64,000 nucleotides of DNA from Mactra quadrangularis (GCA_025267735.1 CM046307.1:47659395-47723394); one strand, 5' to 3'. Positions 26,601 through 38,395 are shown, counted from the first letter of the stretch. Notes: generated by a model from the letters alone, not told the origin. Program-made: numbers and translations.

Positions 26601-29600
26601 AACTGGCATTAGAGAAACAGAATGACACAGAATAAATAAAAAAATTGCCAATTATGCGAATGTCATATCTTAGGTGAGCATGCCCAATTGGCCTTTCAAA
26701 CAACTTTTTTGCACCATTACTATGTTTAGCAATATATAGGGGCCAATGGCAAGCTCTTACAATCAACTATCTCCTTTGAGATTTCAACCTAATTCCTTTC
26801 AACCCTAATAGAAGGACCATTACAAACAAACTAAAACTACATACATTATTTATATACTAGGTTTAATGCCCTATCAACACAATTTTTAGTTTACTTAACG
26901 GCATCCAGCACACCTAACCTAGCTTTCCTTGACCCTAGTCCATAACAAGTACTCATCTACCCTTCCACAAGGCCGGCAATTTCTCCATATGTTAATGATA
27001 GAGGAAAATTGACATTAGTGCCAAATTTTCATGGAAGGATAAATCACAGGTGGGATTCAAGTCTGTACCCCTTCAATAAATAGATTTGAAATTCTGTCAC
27101 TTCCAACGGTGATACAGACCCCGGTTGAAGCTGAATATAAAGTAGTATACATACCTTGACCAGTTTATTACAAATATTATAATATCTTTCTTTAAGATCT
27201 TCAACACTTCTATGTGAATATTTCTCTTTATCCCATCTATCATTGATAACAACAAATCTTAAAGCAAATCTTTTACATAGATCAAATAAATGATCAGTTT
27301 CTTGTCGAGTCCAACTTTCATCATGTAAATGTTGTTGGTATTCTAAATCAGAATATACTGGTACCTCGGGTTGCTGTAAAATATGAACATTGGTAAAACT
27401 TCAAAATTTTCTAAATCCATAAATTCCTAATTTTTATTATTTGAGAATCAATTGCATGGCAGAATAACCCATAAATCAAAATATAGAGAAACCTTGGGTT
27501 AATGGTATATACAGCTAAGTTCTGTTATACAAAAGTTGGTTCAAAATTTTCTAAATTCTAAAATTCCTGATTTTTATATTTTGAGAATCAATTGCATGGC
27601 AGATTAACCAATAAATCAGAATTTACAGAAACCTTGGGTTGATGCTATATACCGAAATGTTCCATTATACATTGGTTCAAAATTTTCAAACTCCTGATTT
27701 TTATCACTTGCACAAATTTCACTAAGAACCCAAACTCTCTATTCTCCATAATCTTGAAATATAATAACAGTTTTTTTTGTTTTGTTTAATGCCATAGCAA
27801 CACATTATATAGGTCATATCAGTGTTCAGTCAACCTACTCATTGTTCCCAGAAAGGCTAAAACTCAAAAGCATACATGAGTCAGTGACCGACAACAGTCC
27901 TACACAATTTGGAATCAGTGGAGAGAAGGAGAATGGCTAAAGGAATTACTTCAAGAAAGTATGCCCTGACCAGGAATCAAACCCATGACCCCTGAATCAG
28001 TAGACTTGTATGCTACCAACTGAGCAAACCTGACGGGTTACCCAAGTTCTAAGAAGACCAAGGTGGTGAAAAGAAAAACAAGAAATGTAATGTGGAAACC
28101 ACATTAAAGCCAATTTAAAAACTTTAACGCAAAAATTACAAAGAATAATCCATAATAAAGCCAGGTAGAGTTGTGGCTACTTTCTAATTCTGTTCATCAC
28201 ATGGTATGTTATCATTGTATCAAGTTTCATAAAGATCTGACAATAAAATGTAGAAATATATGCTAAATTGAAAACTTTAACGCAATTGTTAACAACACTG
28301 GACGCCCGTTTTTGTTGAGAATGTCTGGCTAAAAAACAACCAATTACAATTCTCCATCAATGATTTTTTCTATACCTTGTTAAATCTAGCGAATGGATAA
28401 TCTTTTCCTTCATCTGCTACACGACGCCAATGATGGAATATAGCGCCATCTTTTCTTGCAGGATTAGTAAATGGCATCCATTTCCAGGGTCTAACTCGAC
28501 TACTTCCTATCTTAGCTTTCATTTGTTTATAACCTTGATTGGTATCTGTAGGAATGAGGGGTGGAGCATCTCTGATAGAAATTAAACAAAATAAAAAGAC
28601 ATGACAAATGGGTAGATTAAAACATACAGTTTGAACTTAGCATACTCTTGGATGAAAGTTGCAAGATTTGAAAATACTGAAAATCAAATTTTAAAATACT
28701 GAAATATACAGATTTCATATATATATATAAATTACATTGAGTAGTTTATTCTCAAAATACTAAAGTCAGTATAAATACTGAAGACATTCACCCATGCATA
28801 CTTGATAATATTTTCTTTTTACATTATTTTAAGTAATGTCTCTTTCTAAAGAGTATTCAAGAACAGTAAATCTGCTTGAGTCATTTCAAGGGAAGTAAGC
28901 CTTGTAGACTAAGCTGGTAACATATAATTTTCTCTCTAAGTTACTGCTTCTGACAAAATTTGAGTCAAGTTCTTACTTTTTATATGCTTGGAAAGATAGT
29001 AATATACAGAAAAGTAAATTCACCCCAAAAAGAAACCTTTAAATACAATTCATTTCCAATTTGCTTTGAACATCTTTCCATATTTTTTCAATATGAATGG
29101 GTTGAGCATCTTTGGTACAATGTATCATATCATAGCAGACTTAATTTTGATTGTGCCGAACAAATAGTAGCATCATTTTAGCACAGGTAGTAGGAACTTT
29201 GATTTTCCAATCTAGTCATACTGTTTCTATTCAGATGAAAGAAAAATACAGAATTATTTCTAAATTAAAAAACTGACATTTCTAAGCATTAAATATTCGA
29301 AATTTTGTATACATGTCAAGATCATGTAACAAATGAAATGCAATTTTTTATGCCATGCTTAACACACAACTGAAAAATTAAAACTTTCAATTAAAATCAA
29401 ATTTAACAAGGTAACATATATATAACATAATTTGACAATGATCATGCAATTAGTGTGGCAGAGGAAGGGTTTAAAAATACTACAAGTTATAATTCCAGTC
29501 ATTGCCTTAACTCAGTAGCCCAGAACATTGGACTAGTGAACATTGAATTGGGGCAAGTAAAAACCACTTCAGTCCTTCACTTATAACCTTAACCCATTGA

Positions 29601-32600
29601 TCTGAAGCCCAGCACAAGTGAAAATTGTTTGTTTGTTTTTGTTGGGTTTATTGCTGTAGCAACACATTGTATAGGTCATATAATGGCGGTCAGTCAACCT
29701 ACTCACTCCTCCTGGAAAGGATAAATCTCTGGATTAAGCTGTTAACCAACTACTAAGGGCATACTTTCTTCAGTAACTGACTACTGCCCTACATAATTAA
29801 AAATCATTGCTAGGAGGGAGAATGGCCGTAGAAATAATTTCATGACCAAGCTCCAAGAAAGTATGCCCCATCCGGGAATTGAACCCAAGACCCCTCGATC
29901 GGTAGACTTGCATGTTACCAACTGAGCTAGCCGGGTGGCCTTAACCCACTTATCTGAAGCCCAGCACAAGTGAAAATAGATTGGGGCTAGTTAAAATTAC
30001 TAATTTATTACTAGTTAACACTTAACTAGTTTTACTTAACTATATAATACAAGAAGTGTGGCTAGTGCAAAGGAAACCTTAAGGCTATGACTTGGATCAC
30101 TGTTACCATGGCAACTAAATGTTTACATCAACAAGACAATACCAAGCAGCCAAACATTAACCATGAAGCAAAAATATCGTCTGGTGTACAATATGTTTGA
30201 ATGCATTCTTCAAAGATATGTTTATCATGTGCTTTTGTAAAGTCTCTAATAAAAGATATATTCATTAACAGCAGACATGAAAACTGCCCTACAATCGTAA
30301 GGTCGTTAAAATATAACACATTGTAGAAATAAACAAGTCAAAACATTTTGATTCCTTGTTTTAAGTTCTGCAAAACATTCATCTCTTAAAATGGGGGTTC
30401 TTTTATAAAAGTACACTATATTCACTTTTGTTTAAGTTGACTATATGACATTGTGATCTTAACTCATTTCAAAGTTAAATAATGTAATTTGGAGAAAGTA
30501 AATTTACTATAACAAGACTTCATCTTAAACATAGCATAATTCTTTCAATTTTTATCTATTTCCACTTTGAAATGCAATCAATAATGGAAACATATTCTTG
30601 AAATTTAATTTCTTAGTTCCAAGTCTGGGCAACCAGTGTTTAAAATTAAAGGCCCCTGAAAAATGCAATGCCATAGTTTGACAATAACAAAAGCTTGTAT
30701 CTAAAATCAATTCAATGTTGCCCATGAAAACAAGGCAATATTATTGTGCGTAAAGTTTGACCCCGATCGGACCTTTATGCAAGAATATTCCTTACATTTA
30801 ATACGAATGTAGTATTAATGCTCAATACCTATCAGAGTATATCGTCACAGCTCGAATGTAATTATTACACAGGGATAAATTTTCAAAATATATTAAAGCG
30901 TACAGTGAGTGTCTATTACACAGAAGCTGAGAGGATTATAGGTTGTAAATTGATTTTTAATTTTTAAACATGTTACGTGCCGAAATGAAGAATAGGCATG
31001 GTATTGATTTTCGTCAGGATATGTGTAGATGATTTTTAGATGCAAATGTGAAAGGTCAGATCAGGTCAAATGCACAATACATACAGTTCAACCATATAGG
31101 ATGGGTCAATGCAAAACTAATCTAAATTCCACTTAATAAACATGTAGTTAAGACTAATCTTGCATCAACTCATGGATTCACAAACCTGTTATATTTGTGT
31201 TTTCTATGCAATACAAAATAATAAAAAATAAACTTGTCCAGAAGCAACTGTCAACATAAATAATACAATTATACAAACCTAATACATGTAAAACATGACT
31301 GGCACTGGTATTGGTAAATTCTATTCAACCATCAATGGCATATAAATTAACCATGCTGATTTAAATACTCAATATTTGTTTGATAACCTCTCACATAAAT
31401 ACAGATATCTACTTTTAAAGATAGTGAATGCAAAAGTACTTCAGTATTTATCTATGGGGATTATCAAACAAATATAGAGTATTTAAATCAGCAGGGCTAT
31501 TGTATGAGTCACCTCCAGCTGAATAAAATCTACCAATTAATGTCTATTAATGAAGTAAAAATTAAATTACCAAATCCTGTTATTTAATATAATAGGCGTC
31601 ACATTAACCCACTTAGCAATAAACCCAGGACAAGTAAATATTTATTTTATCTAGATTCTAGAGTACTGCATTTTAAATATAGATCATAACTTTATTATTT
31701 TGATGAACTTTGACGAATAACCATCCAGCCAGTCAATATTTTACAAATATTTAACATTTTTGAGAGTTTTAGACAAACTTAACACAAACAAAACATGACA
31801 ATGTTCTAAATATGAGATTTTGTGATAAAACTCTCAAGTCTTGTAATATCAATGTACTTACTTATTACATGGAAACCTTTAAATGAATACATGAAATAAA
31901 TGATAACATAATGAGATGATATCAATGTCATATACTAGGGCTGTCACAATACACCAAAAGCTTATCGCGATATATTGCAATTTGCTAGCACCATATCGCA
32001 ATACATGTATGTACCAGGATATATTGTGGGCTTTAGATTAATTGTGCCTCTACTCTATCTAACAGAAACATTGCAAATCTTACATGTATGCAGCCACTGA
32101 TGGCATCTAGCCTCCCTCTGTCTATATGGTCATTTAGGACTGTGACATATGTTTTGCATACAAAAAAAAGATGCTTTGGTTGGAAGAAACAATTACCCCC
32201 TAGCTGCAGAACATCCTGGCTAAAGCTCAACATCAAGCTCGGGGACACTATGCTTGTTTTACAACCTCCTGTCCTTAAGTATTCTATTGAAGAACAGTGT
32301 GGTACATATTGGCGCAGCTGCATATTGCAATATACTGGTATACAGGTATATAGTGACAGCCCTATCATACACTCGATGTACAGTTAAACTTGGTCGTAAC
32401 ATACTATTTTTCTAGCATGTTTTTCATCCCTATATTTTCTGTGTAAAATCAGCTTGGTTAGTAGAGTACCAGGATATAACATACACTCAGTTATAACATA
32501 TCATTTTTAGGCCCCCACTAGTATGTTATAACCAAGTTTTACTGTAACAATACACAAGGCTCAACATTAACTTAATCTGATTGCCCAGTGAAAACTTAAC

Positions 32601-34263
32601 TCAGAGGCTCTGGAAACAATGTTTACCACAAGTAGTCAAACCAAGAAACCAGAATTTATCAATAACTGGTAACCTTTATGTATAGTACTATTTTGTAGGG
32701 GCAAATAAAATATGGTTTGGGCGAGTATTATGAATGATTTGATCTTATTTCTGGGTAATCTGTTTCACATGTTATTGCTGAGCCCTGAATACAGACTTCT
32801 ATATCAAGGGGTGCCCCAAAGACTGTAGTAAGTGCATTGTGTTAAAGAGCGAGTTACGACAGTCTTGTGGGCAACCCTCAATATCAAAAATAGGACAATA
32901 TCATAGATAGCTGGTCACAGTTTGATACTGGACACAGATGCTTGATTTCAAAGGAGTAATTTCAAATTTGGATGTGCTAAAAGAGCAAATTTGTCAGCAA
33001 AACACAGAATCTGACTAACTTTTTGTTTGGTCTCTAAAGTGTTCAGATTTGTTTAAAGCTGTATTAACATACAATAATCAACAAACAATGACTAAAATAT
33101 AACTACTTAAGAACTGATTCATTGCGCCTTAAAGCCCATAACTGATCTTGAGTAAATACCTAAATGAAATTATATTAAGACGTGATGGGTCAGTGCAAAA
33201 CTAGTTCAACAATATATAAATAAAGACAGATATATAGACTAGTTTTATCACTGACCCATGTAACTGTATTGTTTACTATGCTGTAATATAGTTTTGATTT
33301 AATGTACATCAGTCACCGCAACACTCTACAGTTTACTACTGGACAGAAGGTCCTGTGAAGATGTGGACCATATTGAAAATTGATATATATTTGTTAAATG
33401 TGTTATCCATTATAAATAAAGACTTTACTTACTTACTTAAGATCAAATCTTTACAGGAACTAACCAATGCTTACAGGACATTTATAAGACATTTTTTTTG
33501 GATAAATTGAAAATGTTGTGAATGAGATCAAAATTCTTAGCAGAACAGTCTGTCCAGTAAACCTACAGATCTAGATGGACTTTCTAATTTTCTAAAGGAT
33601 ATGTCCGACAGTCTGTCATGTTTGTCAGTGACTGATGTACGTCATTATCAAAGAAAATGTACTTAAGTAACTATAACAACAAGAAATCTTACCTGTTATC
33701 TGTCCATAAAAGACCCCACAGTTCTCTGTGCATACCTTCTGGTCGTTTAAATGTAACATCTGACTTTCTAGCAGGTTTTTTCTACAAAGTATGTTAAAAC
33801 AAATTTACATTTACATTGTACACTTTATACACCAGTGTCTAAATAATCTAAAACTCATGGCAGGAAAACGAAGGGCATGGTACATCAGGGGTTCAACCCA
33901 GTTGATGTTTCAAAGTTAATATATCTCTATTGAACTGAGAAAAAAAACAAGAAGTAGAGAAAAAGGACAGAATGCAGTGTCCTGCTAATCTGCTTTGAAA
34001 ATGATCACACAAAAAGCAAGTAGATAAATCATAATGAAGATACAGGAGACAGTCAATGAGTTGGTCAAAAAGTTGTAAATAAATTTTATTTCTCCAAATG
34101 TATGATAAATTCTGTGACAGCTATTGATATCAAAATTTCAAATATTAACATGTAAATTTTTATTCACCTTTTTATCACTGTTCATGAGGGCATCTTTAGT
34201 GATGAATTCTTTTTCAGGACCTCTGTCCAGCTCTAAAATATCTTTAACATCGCTTCCACTCAT
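20625..34263 (-). CDS. DMAP1: DMAP1 (DNA methyltransferase 1-associated protein 1), complete coding model
   Basis: Nuclear subunit of NuA4/TIP60 and SRCAP chromatin-remodelling complexes (yeast Swc4/Eaf2 family). Coding exons, 5' to 3' on the minus strand: 34263-34168, 33781-33693, 28571-28376, 27373-27155, 26364-26257, 25547-25356, 24791-24720, 22377-22305, 21996-21842, 21289-21176, 20693-20625. They sum to 1,383 nt, 460 residues plus TGA, close to the human length of about 467. Start: ATG at 34263 beginning MSGSDVKDILELD. Seen: the N-terminal block (RKDGAIFHHWRR), a SANT/Myb-like region in the exon at 27373 (SWTRQETDHLFDLCKRF, then SVEDLKERYYNI), a lysine/glutamate-rich coiled coil (25547-25356), the conserved MKLPASLGQKK segment, and a basic C-terminal RKRK likely acting as a nuclear signal. 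All exon phases join. The 5' UTR is probably spliced, with an acceptor at 34286. Introns hold MITEs, SINEs and a 1.9-kb element. Confidence 0.95.
22483..24417. mobile_element. 1.9-kb non-autonomous DNA element with AATATAGGAA subterminal repeats
   Basis: Perfect 14-nt inverted termini CAGGCTGTCAACCA. TCATTA borders both sides, inside a (TCATTA)-like simple repeat. Both ends are packed with AATATAGGAAY units in the same orientation (about 22500-22600 and 24290-24405). No transposase frame. In the DMAP1 intron between coding exons 7 and 8. Confidence 0.85.
24598..24665 (-). mobile_element. Short LINE 3'-end fragment
   Basis: On the minus strand 'aataaaggtttgttctgttc' followed by (TGTTC)n, a typical tail. 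Only the end is left. Confidence 0.5.
25235..25322 (-). mobile_element. LINE 3'-end fragment
   Basis: 'aataaagactttatttatag' and 'gatcttccctgagagcctct', resembling 13376-13460 and 17043-17175. Confidence 0.4.
26868..27125 (-). mobile_element. SINE ('tacccttcc' family), minus
   Basis: 'ggcatccagcacacctaacc', 'actcatctacccttccacaa' and 'ggtgggattcaagtctg' (B-box side on the minus strand). Confidence 0.75.
27776..28042 (-). mobile_element. tRNA-Lys-like SINE, minus
   Basis: Body 'tgccatagcaacacattata' and 'cagtcaacctactcattg'. Head on the minus strand is the inverse of 'gaatcaaacccatgacccct' and 'ctaccaactgagcaaacc'. Confidence 0.8.
28093..28335. repeat. Interspersed repeat, copy 2 of the 250-bp family (inverted)
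   Basis: The inverse of this stretch aligns by eye along nearly all of 2826-3092, with the longest exact run about 23 nt. Confidence 0.8.
29587..29990. repeat. 41-nt direct repeats flanking a SINE
   Basis: 'ccttaaccca..atctgaagcccagcacaagtgaaaat.g' is at 29587-29627 and again from 29939, with 3 differences, and a looser third copy near 29505. Too long for an ordinary target duplication. Confidence 0.7.
29632..29938 (-). mobile_element. tRNA-Lys-like SINE, best-preserved copy
   Basis: On the minus strand 'ccggctagctcagttggtaa' (A box) and 'cttgggttcaattcccgg' (B box) resemble tRNA-Lys, followed by a body ending 'acaatgtgttgctacagc' and a T/A-rich tail. Confidence 0.85.
31313..31534. mobile_element. 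MITE, TTAAATTTTATTCAAC family (copy 1), foldable
   Basis: Terminal GGTAAATTCTATTCAAC with an inverse (gctgaataaaatctacc), and inner arms 'ctgatttaaatactcaatat' and 'agagtatttaaatcagc'. Confidence 0.78.
32379..32546. mobile_element. Mariner-like MITE with 25-nt inverted repeats
   Basis: TACAGTTAAACTTGGTCGTA at the left; at the right the inverse of TACAGTAAAACTTGGTTATA. TA at both ends; 168 bp. Confidence 0.85.
32555..32787. mobile_element. hAT-like MITE
   Basis: CAAGGCTCAACATTAA at the left, the inverse of CAGGGCTCAGCAATAA at the right; AATACA on both sides. Relative of 2303-2460. Confidence 0.7.
33300..33445 (+). mobile_element. LINE 3' UTR remnant with (ACTT)n tail
   Basis: 'ccattataaataaagacttt' followed by 'acttacttacttaag', preceded by a 3'-UTR-like segment. 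No coding. Confidence 0.55.
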
Positions 34264-34285
34264 CTTTAGAACTTATCTTTAGCTT
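34264..34285 (-). other. DMAP1: 5' UTR part of the first DMAP1 coding exon
   Basis: On the minus strand, 'ctaatttcag' ends at 34286, directly before AAGCTAAAG...ATG. This looks like a splice acceptor 22 nt before the start codon, implying an upstream non-coding exon, possibly in the promoter block near 35.2 kb. Confidence 0.5.
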
Positions 34286-34616
34286 CTGAAATTAGTAAAA
34301 CGATTTTCGAATCATTGAATATAGTAAAAAACCTCATGTGCCGGTGATGCTGATGTAGTAAGAAATAACTAAGATCAAAAGTAAAAAACCTTAATTTGGC
34401 ATTAATAAGTTCATCCTACTCAGAGTATATGAGTTACTAATATTTATTTTTACACTGATATAATGGTATCAGATGTTTTACAATCAAATAGCACTTAACA
34501 TCCTTACCTTGGACCTAGCATTTTACAGGGAAACCAGGAAGCAGACCCAAGAGTGATTCTAAGGGGACGGAACTTGTTTCACTATCAATTAAGATAAACT
34601 ATTTTTAACTAGAGTA

Positions 34617-34982
34617 CAGGGCTGGACAAATTTTCTGGAAGCAACTAGTCCTGCAGGACAAGCAACTTAGAATTTTCACTTGTCCTGCTGCAATATGTAC
34701 TCATCCTGTGCATCACAAAAGGAAATTATTAACTGGAATGAATCAGTAACTAACATGGAATTTGTAATACAGTGATTCTGTATTTATTATAGCATTTCAT
34801 TGTGATAAACCATTGCCTGACAGAGACAGTTCTGTTTTATATGAGTTTAAAACTTAAAATTTGATAATTTTCGGCCAAAAATTTCACTAGTCCAGCAGGA
34901 CGAGTTCTGCCAAAAGATCAACTCGTCCTGAGCCAATTTCTACTCGTAATTATGAGCAGACAAGTGGATTTGTCGAGCCCTG
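34617..34982. mobile_element. hAT-like non-autonomous element
   Basis: Termini CAGGGCTGGACAAATTT and its inverted form (ggatttgtcgagccctg). Internal inverted repeats of the type 'gtcctgcaggac' and 'gtccagcaggac' are also visible. The five bases GAGTA occur on both sides. There is no transposase. A right-end relative lies at about 16915-16950. Confidence 0.7.
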
Positions 34983-36018
34983 GAGTAGAACCGGGTAATA
35001 TGGGACACTCTCGGTCTTGTTTGTTTCTTGAATTGCTTATCACTTGTGGTTCATATATAATTAACGGCATTTAGGTTACTGTATCCAGGACTAACCGTGA
35101 TTCGCGGTGTTAAGCGTTAAAAACATTAAAATGTCACTTAAAACATTTAATGTCGTTGTTAACCTGCTTTATTGACACTATCATTTTATTTTGCACCAAT
35201 ATCAATCAATAATCCTGTCCGAAGTGCAAAAAAACGGTTGAAACACATAAAAACAAACTACAACTGCATAACGGCAGCCATCTTGAAAAAGGTACTTTAG
35301 ATTCGCGAGCTGTGACGTCATTGAAATAAAGCCAATGAAAATTATTTTTTTGTGTCTCGTATCCCAGATTTTACGAAAAACATTGCAGACAAACGTTCTG
35401 GTTAAGTATTTTTTATGTTTTCGGTAAATAAATTGTTAATATCAAAGTCAACATATTTTGGAATAAGAAAAAGTGTGTAATTGTGTAATCTCAAACGAAT
35501 TTTGCAAAAAAAACCTATTTAAAACGCATTCTGTTTAAGTTCAGTAGATCGATACGGTAGCGTAAACCAAGTAGTAAACGTGACGTCAGGTTATAGCCTC
35601 GATTTCGAAATCTCGCGAGAGTATGAACATAAACAAAAATGGCCGCGAATCAAGGTTGGTCGCGAACTTAGGTACGTCGACGATATATACTGAACCAGAG
35701 ACCAGCTACAAAATATTCATTTTCTACGACAGTAATGCATTGAAATGGTGTTTTTACATAGCAATCAATGTTGTTTAGTATCGGACGGATTGAGTGTAGT
35801 ATCTAACATTCCTGATGGCTTGTACCGGACAAAAAATAGATCTTTTGGGTTCATCAAACTGTTAGGTTGTTTAAAAAAAAAATCATTACTCATATGACAA
35901 TTAGATCTAATGTTACTAGGCAGTAACCGAAATGCCAGGAATAATTTAATCATATAACCAATACGCAAGTCGAGAACAAACAGCACCAAGAGTGTCCGAC
36001 ATTACCCACTTCTACTCG
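34983..36018. promoter_or_regulatory. Mirror-symmetric CpG-containing promoter-like block upstream of DMAP1
   Basis: The ends are imperfect inverted arms of about 98 nt (34983-35081 and 35921-36017; both start GAGTAGAA and end in GGTTACTG). Inside, two perfect CREs (TGACGTCA) lie at 35313-35320 and 35581-35588, CGCGAG occurs at 35304 and within TCTCGCGAGA at 35611-35620, and YY1-like sites point outward at 35273-35285 (minus, CAAGATGGCTGCC) and 35636-35645 (plus, AAAATGGCCGC). AACCgTGATTCGCGG-type boxes are at 35094 (plus) and 35643-35658 (minus). These are motifs of housekeeping and divergent promoters. Promoter function and which transcripts start here are inferred; an inverted-repeat transposon that carries or captured a promoter is the alternative. 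Confidence 0.55.
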
Positions 36019-36808
36019 ACCGTGTATTGAAGAGAGCGCAGTATGTTGCACCCCAAACATCCAATCAAAAACTTCGTAACAAAAGTGCTTGCAGTATTTT
36101 GATGTCTTAAAAAAAGAAGATTTGGGTTAATGTTCTTCCGAATCTAATCATTATCGTCTATAATATTCAACAATTTTTGGAATTGTGAGCAATTCAAGTT
36201 TGTGTCCGGAGAACCCTGCATGTCGGATGATACCCGGTTCTACTCCAATTGTGAAATTGGAATAACAGAAATCAACGAATCTAAAATTTCAAGTACTCTT
36301 CTTATATTTATATCATAATCACATTGACTTAAGTGAAAAAGATAAAACTAGCTAAACTACAATCATACCTAACTATCCGAATTTGACTATCCGAAATAAT
36401 GCAATTTGAGAAAGTTACAATATCGTTATTGACGCTAAACTTGCTCAAAATTTTAGAGCAGCGATAAATAAGATAATGTTGTCTATATGTAAAATAAACA
36501 TTTATAAAGATAATAACTCCTTACATACTTACAAACAAGAACAAAATTTCGCGAAATTCACAAAAACAAGAATACGGTCGAAAACATTGACGACTAATCA
36601 AGTTCGATTATGATCACCGTATGTAAAACTCCCACAGCGGTTACCTCCCTTTATTGGAAGCTGCAGATGTACCAGTAGCGCTACAGTATCCAGAAGAGGA
36701 TTTGTTTGATTCCCACTTGCGATGGTTATAAACTTTCATGAAAATTTGACACTATTGTTAATTTTCCTAAAAAAATTTTTTTAAGAAGAAAAAATGTTAC
36801 ATAATAGA

Positions 36809-38243
36809 TAAATTTCAAATGTAAAACTGATCGAAATTGGAATGCTTTTAGAAAACAACGTAACCTTGTAGTTGCAATGAAAAAAGAATCTATGCATGTA
36901 TATTACTTTGATATTCATGTTTCTAATGTTTGTAAAAAAGCTGCAAGGCAAGTTAATGTTCTGGCAAGATTATACAGATACCTTGACTTAAATACTAAAC
37001 TGTTGATTTACAATTGTTTTATAAGATCTTATTTTAACTATTGCCCTTTAGTATGGCACTTCTGTAGTCAAACAAATACTGAAAAACTAGAAAAAATACA
37101 ATACAGAGCACTAAGACTTGTTTATAGCGATTTTACCTCTAGTTATACAGATTTATTAGAGCGCGTCAACATGCCTACACTACAGATAGGCCGATTAAGG
37201 CAGATAGCTACTGAAGTGTTCAAATGTTTAAATAACTTGTATCCTGTTTATGTCGAAGAACTTATATCTGTAAGATCTAATCATTATGCTTGTATGTTAA
37301 CTAACACACTGGAACTGCCACGATACAATACAATCACTTATGGCAAGAAAAGTTTTCGATATGAAGCCACCCAGGTCTGGAACAGCCTTCCTAACACAAT
37401 TAGAACAACCACAGATTTTGGTGAGTTCAAACAGGTGATCCAGACCTGGAGTGGCTACAAATGTAAATGTTCCATGTGTTTGTAAGTGTAATGTATATTA
37501 TGTACTGATACTATTTTTTTAAATACTGAACTTATCCTGTATATATTGTGATTCTTCTTTAAAACTCTACTAGTATTTTTCTTAGAAGGATAGTGTTATC
37601 ATTTTTTACTGTATTTTACCATGAGCAGGCTGCTTTAACTGTTTTAACTAGTTTTATTTACATGCTAAACATGATTCCTTAGACTTTAGTTATAAGTTAA
37701 TTTTGATGTATATAAGTTAGAGAAGGCTAACCGGGTAAATCATGTATTTTTATGTAGTTATGAGATAATTGTTGATCAGTTCTCTCCAAATCTGATTTGG
37801 ACGGAATTCTTCTCATCTAAAATATTTCTTATCTGTCACACTTTTGTGTTATCTATACATCGTCACTATTTTATCTATTTTCGATCTTAAGGCAGTTTTT
37901 AGGCCTTGGCCAAAATCAACAGTTATCTCTTAAATGTTAAACTATGTTTTATATTGTATACTTGATGATGAAAACATTTGCTATTTTTCTTTATTTTAAT
38001 TCAATTGTCTTTCTTTAAATCAATGTGATAATTTAGCATATATTTTGTATTTGTTTTTATATATGTAATGTATTGATTGTAATTTTAATGTCATGTTTTT
38101 CCATTTTTAGTTCGTTTGTTTGATTTTTATTGGATAGTCTTGTTTTTGTCAGACAATAGCTTTAAGCTAGCTAGTGTTATATGTGTTTGATTACAACCGA
38201 CTTTAAATAAAGATTATCATATCTTATCTATCTTATCTTATCC
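36809..38243 (+). mobile_element. Non-LTR retrotransposon with the RT core deleted
   Basis: An open frame of about 225 codons runs from after a TAG at about 36806 to TAA at 37485. It begins with the pre-RT linker typical of Jockey/CR1-like elements (NWNAFRKQRNLVVAMKKES) and passes directly into the post-RT C-terminal region (VCKKAARQVNVLARLYRYLD, then NYCPLVWHFCS and SFRYEATQVWNSLP). The catalytic domain (LDFSKAFD and YADD motifs) between these regions is absent. The 3' end has AATAAAGATTATC followed by a (TTATC)n-type tail at 38205-38243. Not autonomous. The ORF is unusually intact for a deletion copy. Confidence 0.8.
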
Positions 38244-38244
38244 T

Positions 38245-38395
38245 CCAGCAATAAAGTATGTCGAGAGGTTTCCTGCCTTGTGGAAGGGTAGGTGAGTACT
38301 GGTTATTTATGGTTTAAGAAAGCAAGGTTAGGTGCGCTGACCATTGCAAAAAACATAAAGGCGTTGACATGGCGTCAAACCCAGTATAAAATTAG
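38245..38395 (+). mobile_element. SINE fragment ('tacccttcc' family), plus orientation
   Basis: Contains gccttgtggaagggtaggtg and ggttaggtgcgctga, the reverse complement of the body seen at 18296, 26868 and 46011. The tRNA-like head is missing. It abuts the tail of the preceding LINE. Confidence 0.7.

Noticed and set aside
26389..26766. 125-codon minus-strand frame
   Set aside because: Located in a DMAP1 intron, low-complexity translation, no motif, and no relation to flanking exon phases.
29870..29938. Sequence resembling a complete tRNA-Lys gene on the minus strand
   Set aside because: A and B boxes are present but the body of a SINE follows and acceptor-stem pairing is poor; it is the SINE head.
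32033..32387. Frames of 99 and 111 codons on opposite strands
   Set aside because: No similarity to anything recognised, no splice context, located in a DMAP1 intron; 'gggctgtcac' at about 31938 and 'gtgacagccc' at about 32352 form an inverted pair suggesting a repeat.
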